Shown: positions 11,168 through 23,504 of the stretch, piece after piece | Layout of the letters: each line of letters opens with the position of its first letter | Position numbering within the stretch: position 1 is the first letter of the stretch | Origin: Rhizophagus irregularis | Lineage: Eukaryota > Glomeromycota > Glomeromycetes > Glomerales > Glomeraceae | Direction of reading: 5' to 3' | NCBI RefSeq assembly: GCF_026210795.1 | Contig: NC_089433.1 | Span: forward strand, 4,055,001-4,119,000 | DNA length: 64,000 bases | Notes under the pieces: generated by a model | Database searches by the model: none | What the model was told of the DNA's origin: nothing | Seen by the model: only the letters and a program-made list of their open reading frames with translations | Translations under genes and position numbers: made by a program

Positions 11168-11890
11168 GTTTCTTCATATTGAAGTAACTATAATATTGAT
11201 TTCGTTTGAAAATGATAAATCTTTGCAGAAACCCATGATTTGCTACTATGCGGTTAAGTTTTCGTTATCAATTTGATTATCCAACATGTGACGACATGGT
11301 ATCAGCCGATGATCTCGTGAAACTATCGATGAAATGAAAGTTTTCTTATAATTTATGTGCGCAATTTATTGTTGGTGTTGGTAAAAAAAAAATATTATTT
11401 TAATAAAAAAACATTATTTTCTTCATAAGAATTTATCATTTGTAATTTTCTTATCATATAATCTAATCATACTATGGTTATAAGGAGTAGATCATATTGA
11501 CTACATATTACAAGCCACAATTAGCTAATTCATATTATTAGTTTATATAAATTAATGTAACAAATATGACCCATATGTGATCTTTATTTTTTTTCATAAT
11601 AAGACAACTGTCAAGGCACTTTAAATGTCGATATAATAAGTCCGATATTACGTTCCTTGTTTCACAATCCCACATTACATTCTGGTCGAATCAATTGATC
11701 ATCATCCAGAATTTTTTGATTTGTAATCATTTGTAATCATCCGGACCCATGACTTCTGCCGTTATTGCATGGAACCCGAGCTAATTTCACATCGGATTCA
11801 ATGGGAACCTGGGCGAAAATTAGTATAGTCTTCAGTGAAATGATAATTATCAAGAATTGACATTTTGGTTCAATTCTAAGTGATGATCAA

Positions 11891-11897
11891 TGACGTA
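11891..11897 (+). promoter_or_regulatory. TGACGTA box
   Basis: TGACGTA begins 94 bases upstream of the ATG at 11985, in the context AATGACGTAATAAA, followed by the TATTGTGAAACGAG segment shared with the 9644 and 15291 promoters. Confidence 0.35.
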
Positions 11898-11956
11898 ATA
11901 AATTTAAATTTTTATTGTGAAACGAGATACGAAGTACAATATTTAAACTGAAACGC

Positions 11957-11976
11957 TTTTTTTTTTAAAAAAAAAA
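11957..11976. promoter_or_regulatory. T10/A10 self-complementary tract before ATG
   Basis: Ten T followed by ten A end eight bases before the ATG at 11985. Similar tracts sit directly before the starts at 15291, 21993, 25303 and 51992. They could be nucleosome-excluding poly(dA:dT) elements or mark the transcription start. Confidence 0.4.
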
Positions 11977-11984
11977 GTCAATCA

Positions 11985-13499
11985 ATGCCTACCAATTTTT
12001 TTTCAAAATTGAGCCAAAACTATATCGAATTATTAGAAGATGATGAATATTACGATATTACAATTGAAGTTGGAGAGGATCCCAATGTAAAAATCTTTCG
12101 TGCTCATATGAATATTTTGTATTACCGGTCTTCATATTTACGACGAACTTTGGCTTCTAATAAAAAAAATAAGGATAATGTTTTAACTCACATTAAATTA
12201 TCGAACATATCACCTGAAATCTTTCAGACTATTTTAAAGTAAGTTTATATACATAATGTGAATACTATAATTTCGGTATATTCAGATATTTAAGTTCGAA
12301 ATTTAAATTTTTCGTATAGGTATATTTATGGAGGCGTTCTTTCATTAAGTGGACAAGACGCTTTGGACATTCTTAAACTATTATTAGCTGCGGAAGAGCT
12401 GTTTCTTCAAGAATTAATTGATTATTTACAAAAATATTTAATTGAAAATAAAACCGAATGGGTGGAACAACATTTTGAACTTGTTCATAGAAAAAGCTTT
12501 CAATCAAATTCTTTGTTGGAACTTCAACAATTTTGTACAGATTTTATGGCAAACTCTCCAGAGAAAATATTTAAATCTCTTGATTTCACATCACTTCCTG
12601 AAAAATCTTTAATTCAACTTATTAAAAGAGATGATTTACAAATGAAAGAAATCGACGTTTGGGAACATGTATTAAAATGGGGTCTCGTGCAAAATCCTAC
12701 ATTTCTTCCCGATCCTAATGACTGGACAGATGATGATTTCAAAACAATGGAAAATACTTTACAGCAGTGTTTACCTTTAATTAGATTTTTTAGTTTATCA
12801 TCCAAAGAATTCTTAGAAAAAGTTCATCCTTTTAAAAACCTTTTAAACCGTCAGCTTTACAAAAATTTATTGAGTTCTCATTTGGATCCCAATAGCGAAC
12901 CAACTGATGATATCCCATTTCCTAGAAACATCAAAAATGATGGGATTATCGATTCAAAAATTGTTAATAATTTGAATATTATTTCAACAATTTCAAGACG
13001 AATTGATAAAATGGTAATTAATAATAAATTTGATCATTTAAAAGAATTATATTTACCATATAAATTTCAATTATTGTTAAGAGGTAGTAGAGATGGATTT
13101 ACTCCGAAAAGATTTCATGAATTATGTGATGATAAGCATGATACAATTACCTTTATTAAAGTAAAAGGAACGGATGAAATTCTTGGAGGATATAATCCGA
13201 TAATATGGAATAATTCCAATTCGTGGGGAAGAACTAAAGACAGTTTTATTTTTTCTTTTAAAGATAATGATGTTAAAAATGCAATTATTAGTAATATAAG
13301 GAATACATCTTACGCTGTGCGTTATTACTATCAATTTGGTCCATATTTTGGCTATGACATTATTATAAGTGCTAGTAGAGAGTCTGTAAATTATGGTGAT
13401 ATTTGGTGTAGAAAACGCTATTATGAAAAAAAGATAAGAGACACTGAAGAACAGTTCTCAATGGAAGATTATGAAGTACATCAAATCACAAGGGAATGA
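11985..13499 (+). CDS. BTB-BACK-TLDc protein, intact, 477 aa
   Basis: Exons 11985-12238 and 12320-13499; the intron begins GTAAGT and ends CGTATAG. Exon 2 opens YIYGGVLSLSGQD. The middle of the protein (VHPFKNLLNRQLYKNLL, NIKNDGIIDSKIVNNLNII) is closest to the broken copy at 813, while the TLDc part (TDEILGGYNPIIWNNS, SNIRNTSYAVRYYY) is closest to the 9644 copy. The gene therefore looks like a mosaic of its two neighbours. BACK carries a small change, GLVQNPTFLPDPNDW. The variable TLDc loop reads YDIIISASRESVNYGDIWC. Confidence 0.92.
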
Positions 13500-15187
13500 G
13501 TATAGTATCTATATATTGGAATAATTTGATATTGATTTTGTTAAAATGTGTACATGGTTATAATTTTTTGGGCGCAATTCTTTATTATTAAATCTTATTA
13601 AATTAATGCAGCATATAATAAAAAGCAACGATTTAGAGCGTATTTAAAAAGAATTGTACAAAAATATTTTATATTAATCATATTGTTTCATAAAATGATC
13701 TTAAAAAATATTTCATATGACTGCATTTGTTTCCGTATTTCCTCTTAGTAATATTGACTTGAATTAACTTTTATATCACATTTTTTTTTATTTTGAATAC
13801 CTTATAATCATTTCAATAATTAAATTTCATAAGAAATAAATGATGCTTCTGAAATAACACTTTCATATTTATTTTACTATAAACTCTGAAAATTCGGAAT
13901 ATTTCGGTGTACAATCCACAATGGTTAATAATGTCATAATACCGGTCAAATTTCGTGATTTTTTTGTAGTTAACGCAGGGGAGGTTTGATAATTCCTAAC
14001 TTTTAACGGTCTTTTAATAACCACGTATAAAATTTATTTATCGATTTAATTAATATATATAAAGATTAAGAAATTTGTAAATATATTTCTTCTGTTACTG
14101 TATTTGTAAATATTTAAAAATAATCTTTGCCTTGCAAAAAGACGCAAGTTTTAAATAGGACTTTTATCGATACTGCATCTATTATATATTTTGTATTAAG
14201 GTTTCACTAACTAAATGAAATCGAAAAATATGATTCGCAATCTTCAAGATTAATCATGTTCATGTAAAATGCTTATTATTTTGTTTTTGGTAATAACAAG
14301 TAAATGTTGATATAGGTGATCATTCGTTTATAATATGCAACTTTATTTCATAAAGCTTGTAATTTAATCGGAAAAATTTAAAACGTATCCAAAATGGGAT
14401 TAGTTATTATTAATAATGATATTAAATTTTTAATTTTTAAAAAATTAAAAAATTAAATTTGGTCTCAATAATCGGTCGAAATATTATACTGTGAAATTAT
14501 TAATTTTGAGGCGCAGTATTATATTTACCACTTAAATGTACTGCGTCCGTAATGACGTAAAACTATTCTGGGGTTTTTATTGGTTATTTATATTTTATTA
14601 GGAGATCAAGTGATAAATTTAGGTTAAAAGTTTACCCTTGAAATGATCTACAGGCCCGTGATCAAGAATATTTAACGAATCATTTATATGACTTTAGAAT
14701 TTAGAAATTATTTATTTATTAATGTTCTACATACAATGGGATCTGATGATAAAAATAGAATTTAGAATTTTTGTTTGAAATTCTTGAGAATTAATTTACT
14801 TTCTTGAATTTTTCATTTTTATTATTAACTTTTATTTTTATTTTGAAACTCGGGAACTGTTATAATTTTTATCAAAGTTTATTTTGTAGTTTGTGGTGGC
14901 AAACGTCTTTATGACGGGAACAAGCTCTACAATACTATTGATTATCAACGGTTCCTAAGCGTTAAGAGTAAGATATTTCCATCAGAGCTCAAATCAGCTA
15001 TTTTTAATTAAATTCTTCAGACTTTCTAACAGCGCTTAGTTATTAGTTTTTGTAAAAATGTGTGATTAATAAAAACTTTATCTTTTCTAGTATTAAGAAT
15101 GGTTAACCAAGTTTTTATATTTGGTAATGTATAATAAAAAATGCAGTTAGAAAATTTATTCGACAAATTTTAAGCGATGATCATCAA

Positions 15188-15194
15188 TGACGCA
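15188..15194 (+). promoter_or_regulatory. TGACGCA box
   Basis: TGACGCA begins 103 bases upstream of the ATG at 15291 (context ATCAATGACGCAAG). TATTGTGAAACGAGATACG follows directly, as upstream of the 11985 gene. Confidence 0.35.
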
Positions 15195-15264
15195 AGTCTT
15201 ATTGTGAAACGAGATACGGATTACAAATTTAAATTGAAACGATTAATTTCCCACATTTGAAACA

Positions 15265-15284
15265 TTTTTTTTTTTAAAAAAAAA
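15265..15284. promoter_or_regulatory. T11/A9 self-complementary tract before ATG
   Basis: A T run followed directly by an A run, six bases before the ATG at 15291. The arrangement equals that before the 11985 start. Confidence 0.4.
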
Positions 15285-15290
15285 GACAAA

Positions 15291-16829
15291 ATGTCTACCC
15301 AATTTTTTTCAAAATTAAGTAAAAATTATATTGAATTATTAGATGATGATGAATATTACGATATAACAATTGAAGTTGGAGAGGATCCTAATGTAAAAAT
15401 CTTTCGTGCTCATAAGAATATTTTGTGTTACCGGTCTTCGTATTTACGACGAACTTTGGCTTCTAATAAAAAAAATAAGGAAAATGTTTTAATTCATATT
15501 AAATTATCAAACATATCACCTGAAATCTTTCAGATTATTTTAAAGTAAGGGTTTGTATACAATAAATTTATATGTAATAACATAATCTCAAATTTTTAAA
15601 TATTCAAATTATTTCAAATTCGAAATTCAAATTTTTTGTATAGGTATATTTATGGTGGTATTATTTCATTGAATGGACAAGACTCTTCGGAGATTCTCAA
15701 ACTATTATTAGCTGCGGATGAGCTGCTACTTCAAGAATTAGTTGTTTATTTACAAAAATATTTAATTGAAAATAAAACCGAATGGATGGAACAACATTTT
15801 GAGCTTGTTCATAGAACAAGCTTTCAATCAAATTCTTTATTAGAACTTCAACAATACTGTACGGATTTTATGGTAAAATCTCCAGAGAAAATATTTAAAT
15901 CACTTGATTTCACTTCGCTTCCTGAAAAATCTTTAGTTCAAGTTATTAAAAGTGATGATTTACAAATGAAAGAAATTGAGGTTTGGGAACATGTATTAAA
16001 ATGGGGACTTGCACAAAATCCTACACTTCTTCCAGATCCTAATACTTGGTCAGATGATGATTTCAAAGCAATGGAAAGTACTTTACAACATTGTTTATCT
16101 TTAATTAGATTTTTTAGTTTATCATCTAAAGAATTTTTAGAAAGAGTTCATCCTTACAAAAATCTTTTAAAACATCAACTTTATAAAAACTTATTAAATT
16201 CTCATTTGGATCCTGATAGTGAACCGACTGATGACATTTTATTCCCTAGAAGCATTAAAATTGATGGAATTATTAATTCAAAGATTGTTAATAATTTAAA
16301 TATTATTTCAACCATTTCAAGACGGATTGATAAAATGGTAATTAATAATAAATTTGATCATTTAAGAGAATTATATTTACCATATAAATTTCAATTATTA
16401 TTAAGAGGAAGTCGAAATGGATTTACACCTAAAAAATTTCATGATTTATGTGATGATAAATATAATACCATTTCCTTTATTAAAATAAAAGGAACAGAAG
16501 AAATTATTGGTGGATATAATCCGATAATATGGAGGTCTTCAGATACTTGGGGAGAAACAAAGCATAGTTTTATTTTTTCCTTTAAAGAAAAGGATGTTAA
16601 GAGTGCGATTATCAGTAATATAAAAAATACAGAATATGCATTGAATTATGGCACTTCTCGTGGTCCATGTTTTGGTTGTGACATTATTATAAAATCTACT
16701 ATAAGTGGGTCTGAAAATTATAACAATATTTACTGTAATAAAAATCATTATGAAAAAAATATAAGAGATACTGATTATAATTTTTCAATAGAAGACTATG
16801 AAGTATTTCAAATCAAGGAGAGGAAATAA
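15291..16829 (+). CDS. BTB-BACK-TLDc protein, intact, 479 aa
   Basis: Exons 15291-15544 and 15644-16829; the intron is slightly longer (99 nt) because of an extra AAATTATTTC-type repeat before its conserved 3' part. BTB: YYDITIEVGEDPNVKIFRAH. BACK has small private changes (QQYCTDF, VIKSDDL where others have LIKRDDL). TLDc: RGSRNGFTPKKFHDLC with Asn replacing the usual Asp, and the variable loop CDIIIKSTISGSENYNNIYC. The C-terminus is FQIKERK, differing from the usual FQITK. The larger number of private changes suggests an older paralogue than the 39-50 kb copies. Confidence 0.92.
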
Positions 16830-19800
16830 AATTAATTTTACGTGTAATTATAAAAAATCGCAAATATGCAAATATACTATTATGATTCTTGTAACTGATT
16901 CTTTATTTATCAAATTTTAAAAATCCCTGTTCTCTTTATTAATATATTTAAATTAATTTTTTTATATTCTTTCAGTAAACTATTTTTAAAGTTGAATAAT
17001 AAAGAAACATTTTAATGAGTTTTCTTCATATTCTTCAACAATATTAGCTTTAATTATCTTATATCTCACTTTTTTAGATGAGTTATTTCTGTTCTATTAA
17101 ATTTCACAAGCCATAATAACTATAAACTTTTTATTTGCTTAATTTGGAGTTTTCATTGATAATAATTTAATCAATACGTTCATTAAAATAATAGATAAGG
17201 AAATGTCGGCGAATACGTTTATCACTGATGTACGTTGTATTGTAAAAAATGGGTAAAGATCAGTTTATAATTGAACTATTAAAAATGATATATAAAATAT
17301 TAATGATACTCGTAATACTCGTTAAGTTATAAAGTATAGTCAATTATTTTTTTAATAGTTTAAAATTTTAAATGCTAAAATATTTAAATTGCACTTTTTA
17401 TGAGAAACAGTATTTTAAGTTAAGAATTTATAAATATAATTGTTGCAATAATATATATCTTGAAATGTATTTTGAAACACAATAAACAATGTCGCTCTTT
17501 TATGGCTTTATATCGGTATCTTAAATAGGAATGAAGGTTAAGATTTTGAATTATCAATACGTCGGTAAACTATTATGAATTTTCTAAAAAAAAATATATT
17601 GGAAAATTCTTTCTCCTTTATTTAATCTTGAAGAAAATTTAATAAATAATTTTTTTTTAAGTCAATAATTTTAAAATTTATAATTTTTATTTTGTCGATA
17701 ATTTGTATTTTAGCAATTATTTTATTTTATTTTATTGTATGAAGTAAAAATTTTTGCTTATCTTTGTCCATAACGAAAGAGATCTCTTAAGTCGAAACAA
17801 GTAAAAAAAAAATTTTTTTTTTTTTCGAAATTTTGTGTAAAAAACAGTCAGCTAGCTATTATAATAATTCCTGTTATCATTTATAAAAAAAAACAATTAG
17901 GAGGAAACTTCATTAGGCGTCCGTAATTAATGTATTTATTCCATGTCTTTATGTCTTTTCTGCATATTTATAACCTCAAATCATGGAATATTCAACTTTC
18001 GCGGATTTTTATAAATATAACGGAAATATTTAAAAAAATATTACGGAGGTTCATATTATAAACATTATTTTTATGGACATGTATTATAATTTATATTTCC
18101 TTGTTATAATGTATAAAAATATTTATTAAAATAAATATTTGTTACAAACTTTAAAAATAACGCAAACTATTTTTTTTTTATATAAAAAATCCATTTTTGC
18201 TCCAACGTACATCTATAGATTCATAGTGGCATATAAATAATTAAATGACTCATAAGAAGATGCATCGGAACCTAAAATTGTGATTATGATCAGTAAGCTA
18301 ATAATGACTTACATCAAATTTTCCCATGAAATATTCTATAAAAAGTCATTTTTTTTCTTATTTTTATTTACACTCGCACTCGAAATTTATTTTTTATTTA
18401 TTTCTGTACTTATACTCGTACTTATTAAGTTTATATTTGAATAAATAAAAATAAAAAATATATAAATATTCTTTCTTTATCGCATTTTTTAACTCCCTGT
18501 TCAGAAACACAAAAATATCTCTAGTCTTTCGGCCGCTCCTAGTCAAAAAAAGTTTCGTCGAAACTTCTCTATTTTCGTTAAAAATTTTCGCTAAAGAAAA
18601 CTTATAGTAAATAAACGACGAAAAACATACTAAAAATTTATTTAAAAATAGTTATGAACACTTATTCAATAATAGCCTTCCTTTTTTTTTTTTTTTCTAA
18701 AAACGAAAGCTTAACGTTAAAGAAAAAATTGGAATAAGCGTCAAACCTGAATAGACAATAATATTTTCTATTATTCTGGTAAGTGGAAATGACTAAGCTG
18801 GGATGTATAAGGGACTAGTGCACCTAGAGTGCTTTGGTTATCCTCCTCTTCTAGTAGTCTGGTTACCTTTAATGAGAAAATAATACTATATCAGTATGTC
18901 TCAAGCTATGTCGCAGACTTCTGTATGTGGGGCCCGTCCCTTTGGTGGTGGGTCTCATGTCTTATTATCAATGTGACAGTACCTCTGCACGAGTTTGATC
19001 ACTCACGATATACGTTAATGTCAGTTGATAGTAGGCATGGGGGCTTGAATTTGTCTTTTCTGCAAAGCTTACTTAGAGTACCCGAGTCTTCTAACCCGTT
19101 TTACTATATTTTATATTTTTTAGATTCCATTCATTCAGCTTTTTTAAATTACAGTGAGGATTGGTATTTTAGATTTTTGTTATTTGTTTTAATGTATAAC
19201 AAATTTTAAGTTCTAGTATTTGCAATAAAAGTCAGTTTTAAAATTTTTATTAATATTCCAACTTTTTATTATTATATAATGTTTGCTTACACTGTAAAAA
19301 AAAAAAAAATTGTGATAAAATAATCAATTGAAATTATATGTATTATTTATAAAATTTAACCATCTTTTATAATGAAATTGCGTTGTTTTTTTAGTTACTG
19401 CTGCCAATGTCTAGAAGGAGGTAGTGCAGCATTTGCCTGAGAATTCTATTTGTTGTAGATGGTGAAGACTAAAGTTTGGTATGGGAATTTGTAATATAGA
19501 AGCTTGCTCGTCATAAGAGTTGGCATTATTTTTTTTATTAACAATTCATTAATAAAATAAATTTTGTAGTTAATATAATTTTTATGATCAAAAAAATTCT
19601 CGTTTTACAATTTCTTATTTTTATTTATTTTTTAATTTATTGACTCATATGATATTCAGTGATATCAGTATATTAATATTACAACAAAAATATGGACCAG
19701 CTGTAAAACTGAACCGTAAAGCACAAACAATCCATATTTTCACATAACTCAAAATTGCACCTTTAAATTATTCTTGTTTTTAAAAGAAAATATAAAACTA

Positions 19801-19865
19801 TCTTTGGTTTTACCAATGATTAGAAGAGCCGATATTATCAGATTATATCAACCAATAACCTCTTC
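16830..19865. other. Long gene-poor interval
   Basis: Three kilobases without a gene I can support. 16900-17200 has weak similarity to the 3' flanks of the 813 and 11985 copies (TTTATTTGCTTAATTTGGAG). A/T homopolymer blocks occur at 17804-17828 and 18668-18690. 18780-19209 is less AT-rich and has a 126-codon plus-strand open frame (18829-19209) with hydrophobic, Trp- and Ser-rich content and no recognisable domain; I do not call it a gene. CACTGTAAAAAAA at 19289 resembles a Tc1/mariner-like end without a partner. Confidence 0.4.
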
Positions 19866-20468
19866 TGTTTCTTTTATTTTAAAAAATTTCAATGAATTAT
19901 CTGTTATGCGATAATAAACCTAATATTGTTACATTCATTAAGAGGCAAATCCATCAAATTTATATGGTAAATATGATTCATTAAAATTGTTATAATTAAT
20001 AACCACTTTATCTATTTATCTTGAAATAGTTGAAACAATACCAGAATCAACGACTCGCGAACAAATAACTTCATTAGTGATTTCAATATTTATCTTTCCT
20101 AGTAAGTTCAATGTCATGAGATGATACATTGTCAGGATCCAAATAAAAGTTTAATAATTCTTTATAGAGCTATTGATTTAAAAGTTTTTGATATGGATGA
20201 ACTTTTATGAAACTTTTCAGATGATATACGAAAAAAATCTAACCAAATGTAGAATACTTTTCATTGTTCAGACCAAGTTTCAAGATCTGGAATGAAGGTT
20301 ACGCTTTTTGTACAAGACTCTTATTTAATACATATTCCATACTTCAATCTAAATTTCTAAATACTCATCAAATTTTGGAAATTTTTAGCGTGATCTATGA
20401 TAAGAATGAACGAATGAAAAGAAATTACTTTCATAATTTACCAAATTTAGAAATTTGATGATTTTCAG
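19866..20468 (-). pseudogene. Inverted relic of a BTB-BACK-TLDc gene
   Basis: On the minus strand, from 20468 downward, pieces align with the family: a VTFIPDLETWS segment (BACK end, cf. PTLLPDPNTWS), FIKVHPYQKLLNQ, LYKELLNFYLDPDNVSSHDI and an ICLLMNVTILGLL-like end. Several frame breaks separate them. BTB and most of TLDc are absent. This is the only family copy seen in the opposite orientation. YLDPDNVSSHDI is closest to the divergent 51992 copy (YLDPEIVSTHKI), not to the abundant type. Confidence 0.7.
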
Positions 20469-20830
20469 GCTAAAGTAATTCTTATTTATTGTAACACGCA
20501 TCCATTTTACCCTCTTTAATTATATAATTTCATATCACGTATTATAAGTAACAGTAAATAAATTTAATATACAGTATATAAATTCTCAATATAATTAATT
20601 TATTTTTTTTTCTTTTTACAAAAGTAAAAGAAATTTATTTAAAGCAACCAAAAATTTCATTTATGAATTTATAATCATTTTTAATTTCTTAAAACAAATA
20701 ATTACATCATGACTTGACAAATAAATACAATAATCAATTCTAAATGCCGGCTCACAATTATTACATAATTCACTAGTAATTTTGTCGAATATTTTTAAAT
20801 TAATACTTAAAAACGTGGAATTCTTGATGA
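20469..20830. other. Intergenic, nothing recognised
   Basis: AT-rich spacer with homopolymer runs. No gene, repeat or terminus recognised. Confidence 0.5.
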
Positions 20831-21086
20831 AATTAGTTAGATGGAGATTTGTTTTTCGTCAAAATCGTTTAATTCTCCCTTTATTTATTCAACTTATTGT
20901 ATTAATTAGAATCGGATATACGAACGAATTTTGTTTTTGCTCTATTTCACGCTCTTACCTCTGAAGGCGCGTATCTTGATGAAACATTACCTTCTCAATT
21001 AAATCCCGACAGTTATAACGATATTAAAGATACTAGCAACGAAAATACAAATATAGAAGCAGGCCGGGCCTGGGCTGGCATTTGAT
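20831..21086 (+). pseudogene. Coding-like fragment, unrecognised
   Basis: Two plus-strand segments in different frames look coding. The first is hydrophobic (RLILPLFIQLIVLIRIGYT). The second reads FVFALFHALTSEGAYLDET followed by LPSQLNPDSYNDIKDTSNE and stops at about 21085. They overlap around 20930 and probably belonged to one gene with a membrane or hydrophobic region. No family recognised. GGCCGGGCCTGGGCTGGC at 21061-21078 lies at its end and resembles the GC-rich end of some hAT elements. Confidence 0.35.
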
Positions 21087-21992
21087 TTTCAAAATTTCCC
21101 GGAATCATGACGGGTTTTGTTTTCTAGTCTTAATTTTTCGTAATATTTTGCTTATCAAGTATTATCAAATTGCTCCGTCACAATTGATAAAAAATAGTAT
21201 TTCTTGAGCATTCCAGATTTCTTTTAATACATGTCAATAATTTTTTATTTTGTATCTGTTATACTGTATGTATTTTTACATTATTCCTCAATAATAATAT
21301 GCCATGCTGCTGTGCCAGTATAGTTTGACTGAAGTGATGAAATTATTCTATAAAAAAAAATTATATACGCGCACAATAAATTTTATTGTAAAAATAACTA
21401 TAACGCCATGAATATTTACTCAACCATCATGAAATTAATAAAAATCTCCATACCTACGGAACAACTTCACTTATTTAATAAAAGTTAGCTATATTTGATC
21501 AAAATGCTTAAATTACACCATAAATTATCTTTATAAATTACAAAAAATGATTATAGATTTTTAATGAGTAGTTCGATAATACCGAACTGCTTTACTTATT
21601 TGAATAGGTAAGCTTATTTTTATGTAAATCTGTACAAAAAAATCGTGTCCATCATAAAAAAAAAATAAGTTTTAATATGAAAAATATTCCCACAATAATT
21701 TAAAGTTCAAAAGGAACTAAAGATTCTCAACCACTGGATTAAAGATATTTTTAAGTAATAAAAAAGAAGAGAAAAGGAAGAGAGAAAAAGAGAGAAACAA
21801 AAATGTATTGCATATAACGATTATAACGTGACTGTAGTAACAAATTAAATCACGAGGCTAATAAAGATCTTAATAATATAGTACAAGCCGCAGATTGGCG
21901 TAATACTTGTACTACTGTGCATCAATATTTAATTTAGCTACATGTGATCTAGTTCAATTATACACTTTCCCATTTTTTTTTTAAAAAAAAAA
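21087..21992. other. Intergenic upstream of the 21993 copy
   Basis: No gene. A purine-rich run at 21765-21800 (AAGAAGAGAAAAGG, AGAGAAAAAGAGAG) and the T10/A10 tract at the right end are the only notable features. No TGACGYA box was found in the last 200 bases, unlike most other copies. Confidence 0.5.
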
Positions 21993-23504
21993 ATGACTGT
22001 TCAATTTTTTTCAAAATTAAGTGAAAATTACATTAGATTATTAGATGATGATCAATATTATGACGTTACCATTGAAGTTGGTGAAGATCCCAACGTAAAA
22101 ATATTTCGTGCTCACACGATTATTTTGTGTTATCGTTCTCCATATTTACAACGAACTTTGGCCTCTAAAAAAGCGAGTAAAGATAATGCTTTAGTACATA
22201 TTAATTTGCCAAATATATCACCGGAATTGTTTCAAAATATTTTAAAGTAAGTTTACACACTAATTTTTAATACTATAATATCAGAAATTCAAAATTAAAT
22301 TCGAAATTTAAAAATCTTACTTAGGTATATTTATGGAGGTATTCTTTCATTGAATGACCATGAAACTTCAGAGATTCTTAAACTGATATTGGCAGCGGAT
22401 GAGCTACTGCTTCAAGAATTAGTTGATTATTTGCAGAAATATTTAATTGAAAATAAATATGAATGGATGGAACAACATTTTGAACTTATTCATCGAACGA
22501 GCTTTTAATGCAATTCTTTATTAGAACTTCAACGATATTGTACTGATTTTATGGCAAATTCTCCAGAGAAAGTATTTAAATCACTCGATTTTACTTCACT
22601 TCCTGAAAAATCTTTAATTCAACTTATTAAAAGAGATGACTTACAAATGAAAGAAGTTGAAGTTTGGAAACATGTATTAAAATGGGGTCTAGCACAAAAT
22701 CCTACACTTCTTCCTGATCCTAATATTTGGTCGGATGATGATTTTAAAAAAATGGAAAATACTTTAAAGTATAGCTTATCTTTAATTAGATTTTTTAGTT
22801 TATCGTCCATAGATTTTTTACAAAGTGTTCATCCTTATAAAAAACTCTTAAAACATCAACTTTATGAAGATTTATTACAATCTCATTTGAATCCTAATAG
22901 TGAACAAAATGATAGCATTTTACTTCCTAGAAATATTAGAATTGAGGGAATTATTGATACAAAAATTGTTAGTTTAAAAATTGTTTCAATTATTTCGAAA
23001 TGGATTGATAAAACAATTATTAATAATAGCAAATTTGATCATTTAAGAGAATTATATTTACCCTACAAATTTCAATTATTATTAAGAGGAAGTCGAGATG
23101 GATTTACACCTAAAAGATTTCATGGATTATGTGATGGTTGGCATAATACTGTTACTTTTATTAAAGTAAAAGGAACAGATGAAATTCTTGGGGGATATAA
23201 TCCGTTAAAATGGGAATCTTCTGGTGGTTATAATAAGGCTAATGACAGTTTTATTTTTTCTTTCAAGAATAAACATGCTAATGATGCAATTATTAGTAAT
23301 ATAGAATATCTGAGTTGTGCACTTTATAATGGCTCTAAAGATGGTCCACATTTTGGAGAAGATCTTATAATATATTCATATCGGCGTGAATTTGAAGATT
23401 ATAGTCATAGATATTGTAGAAAGAATTATTATGAAAAAAAGATAAGAGATTCCGAAGATCTATTTTCTATAGAAGATTATGAAGTATTTCAAATCACAAA
23501 ATGA
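21993..23504 (+). pseudogene. BTB-BACK-TLDc gene with one nonsense codon
   Basis: Exons 21993-22246 and 22325-23504. A single TAA at 22506-22508 replaces the CAA of the BACK motif RTSFQ. Everything after it is open to the normal end (DYEVFQITK), including a complete TLDc domain with the loop GEDLIIYSYRREFEDYSHR. The ATG follows a T10/A10 tract directly. The copy is divergent in BTB (MTVQFFSKLSENYIRLLDD; KKASKDNALVHIN). The same nonsense change occurs in the 25303 copy. With only one disabling change the inactivation looks recent; read-through cannot be excluded. Its 3' flank is nearly identical to that of the 39325 gene. Confidence 0.8.

Larger units (their letters stand above)
11168..11984. 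other. Intergenic, promoter of the 11985 gene at its right end
   Basis: No gene seen. A comparatively GC-rich patch lies at 11735-11830. The last 100 bases carry a TGACGTA box, TATTGTGAAACGAGATACG and a T10/A10 tract. Confidence 0.5.
13500..15290. other. Intergenic region
   Basis: No gene seen on either strand. The left part (13990-14270) matches the 3' flank of the 813 copy. The middle (14330-15100) is AT-rich and unremarkable. The right end holds the promoter elements of the 15291 gene. Confidence 0.5.

Noticed and set aside
18829-19209. 126-codon open frame, Trp/Ser-rich
   Set aside because: No domain, no splice or promoter context and no sign of conservation; length alone is weak evidence, although the region is less AT-rich than its surroundings.
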